Assembly: GCF_900114925.1 (NCBI RefSeq)
Contig: NZ_FOUR01000008.1
Span: 62,001-126,000, forward strand
DNA: 64,000 nt
From: Marinobacter pelagius
GTDB taxonomy: Bacteria; Pseudomonadota; Gammaproteobacteria; Pseudomonadales; Oleiphilaceae
Reading direction: 5' to 3'
The position numbers and the translations under genes are program-made. The notes under the pieces were generated by a model. That model made no database searches, was not told the DNA's origin, and saw nothing but the letters and a program-made list of their open reading frames with translations. Shown piece by piece: positions 63,113 through 64,000 of this stretch (position 1 is its first letter; each line of letters opens with the position of its first letter).

Positions 63113-63636
63113 GTCGTGAGCAGGATCTTGGAGAACCGGAACTGACCCAGGCGCTCCTGCCGCCGGGATTCCTGAAGAATCCGGTGCACCTGCTGGCGTT
63201 CGGGTTCGGCAGCGGCGCAGCGGCCCGGGCTCCCGGAACCTGGGGCAGCCTGGCTGCCATCCCGCTGTGGTACGGGATTGCCTGGCTTCCCGGAGCGGTC
63301 TACTGGGCTGTGGTTGCGCTGGCCTTTCTCGTCGGGATCTGGCTATGCGGAAAAACGGCGGAGGACCTGAAGGTTCACGACCATGGCGGCATTGTCTGGG
63401 ATGAGTTCGTCGGCATGTGGATTGCGCTGGGCCTGTTCCCGGACCAGATCTACGGCGTGCTCATGGCCTTTGCCCTGTTCCGGCTGTTCGACGTCGTCAA
63501 GCCGTGGCCCATCGGCTGGCTGGACGAACGCCTGCCAGGCGGTCTGGGCATTATGGTTGATGACGTGGTGGCCGGCTTTATGGCCCTCGGCTGCCTCTAC
63601 GCCATTGACCGCTGGCTTATGCCCATCATTATCTGA
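63109..63636 (+). CDS. pgpA: phosphatidylglycerophosphatase A
   Basis: A 175-residue integral membrane phosphatase converting phosphatidylglycerophosphate to phosphatidylglycerol. FGFGSGAAARAPGTWGS (about 27-43) and DHGGIVWDEFVGMWIAL contain the conserved acidic residues. Membrane helices alternate through the C-terminal half. It is the last gene of the nrdR-pgpA operon and ends 21 bp from a convergent small gene. Confidence 0.95.
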   Translation: MSREQDLGEPELTQALLPPGFLKNPVHLLAFGFGSGAAARAPGTWGSLAAIPLWYGIAWLPGAVYWAVVALAFLVGIWLCGKTAEDLKVHDHGGIVWDEFVGMWIALGLFPDQIYGVLMAFALFRLFDVVKPWPIGWLDERLPGGLGIMVDDVVAGFMALGCLYAIDRWLMPIII

Positions 63637-63657
63637 CAGGCAAAGGCCAGGCGCGGG

Positions 63658-63861
63658 TCAGTGCAGTTTCTGCTCTTCCGGAAGCATCCGGACGACGTGC
63701 AAAAACCGCTTCAGGCCAATTTCAGCCCTCTCCCGAGAACTGAAGGGGCCACTGTCAAATCCTTCCCGGGTGGTGAAGTACCACTTGCTTCCGACGCAGA
63801 AGAAGCGACTGCTGCGGAAGGGCACGGGCCCTTCTTCTCCGGACCTGCATTGAGTGTCCAT
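63658..63861 (-). CDS. small DUF6316-like protein
   Basis: A 67-residue protein with RSGEEGPVPFRSSRFFCVG, WYFTTREGFDSGPF and SSRERAEIGLKRFL. These resemble the DUF6316 family of small proteins in Pseudomonas and relatives, whose function is unknown. AGGAGA lies about 6 bp upstream of the ATG at 63861. No signal peptide or membrane segment is visible. Convergent with pgpA. Confidence 0.75.
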   Translation of the reverse strand: MDTQCRSGEEGPVPFRSSRFFCVGSKWYFTTREGFDSGPFSSRERAEIGLKRFLHVVRMLPEEQKLH

Positions 63862-64000
63862 TGATGTCTCCTGAGCCCGTTTCTGGTTTTATTCTTTCGG
63901 GCGCCGTATGGATTCAGCCGATGGTTTAAAATTAATCCAATCCGGACCAAATTCAACATTTTTTTACATTTTTACGGGGCCGGTCCCAAAACTGGATTTC

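Overview
The window is chromosomal DNA of a GC-rich marine gammaproteobacterium, most probably Marinobacter or a close relative. This is inferred from protein character and from gene order, which follows Pseudomonas aeruginosa over several long blocks. About 50 protein genes are supported. No rRNA, tRNA, CRISPR array, prophage or intact insertion sequence was seen. Nearly everything is core metabolism, envelope biogenesis, translation or type IV pilus machinery.

Layout. 1-9331 is a lipopolysaccharide block: a truncated PbgA/YejM-like gene, two LpxL-type lipid A acyltransferases, ManC, three glycosyltransferases, an ELM1-like protein and WaaA. 9368-19317 holds tolC, a TPP riboswitch with thiC, nudF, a DUF1249 gene, cpdA, divergent metE/metR and a lone gcvH. 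19609-25993 carries an rlmI-like gene, a HAD phosphatase, rppH, ptsP and a patatin-like gene with an unusual active-site motif. 26221-53000 is a long block collinear with Pseudomonas: hslU, hslV, a SPOR protein, argS, priA, rpmE, malic enzyme, mrcA, pilMNOPQ, aroK, aroB, gltB, gltD, hemE. 53164-63636 has a MapZ-like PilZ gene, radA, ettA, glyA, and the nrdR-ribD-ribBX-ribH-nusB-thiL-pgpA operon. A DUF6316-like gene on the minus strand closes the window.

Two families of intergenic palindromic DNA are the most unusual content. Family A has five copies, after thiC (2), gcvH (1) and the SPOR gene (2). A conserved loop of 53, 58 or 139 nt is enclosed by inverted arms of about 28-30 bp whose sequence differs completely at every locus. 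Family B has thirteen copies of a 30-bp palindrome of the form GGGGTCAGA...TCTGACCCC. They lie in five clusters filling gaps between genes, mostly convergent ones, with a roughly 65-bp period.

Regulatory sites read from the sequence are a TPP riboswitch (thiC), a perfect MetR box between metE and metR, a sigma-32-like promoter before hslVU, and a 14-bp perfect palindrome inside the spacer of the likely gltB promoter. Differences from the expected gene order include no riboflavin synthase gene between ribD and ribBX, a RibA half lacking its zinc cysteines, an extra lipoprotein gene between argS and priA, and no gene between aroB and gltB.
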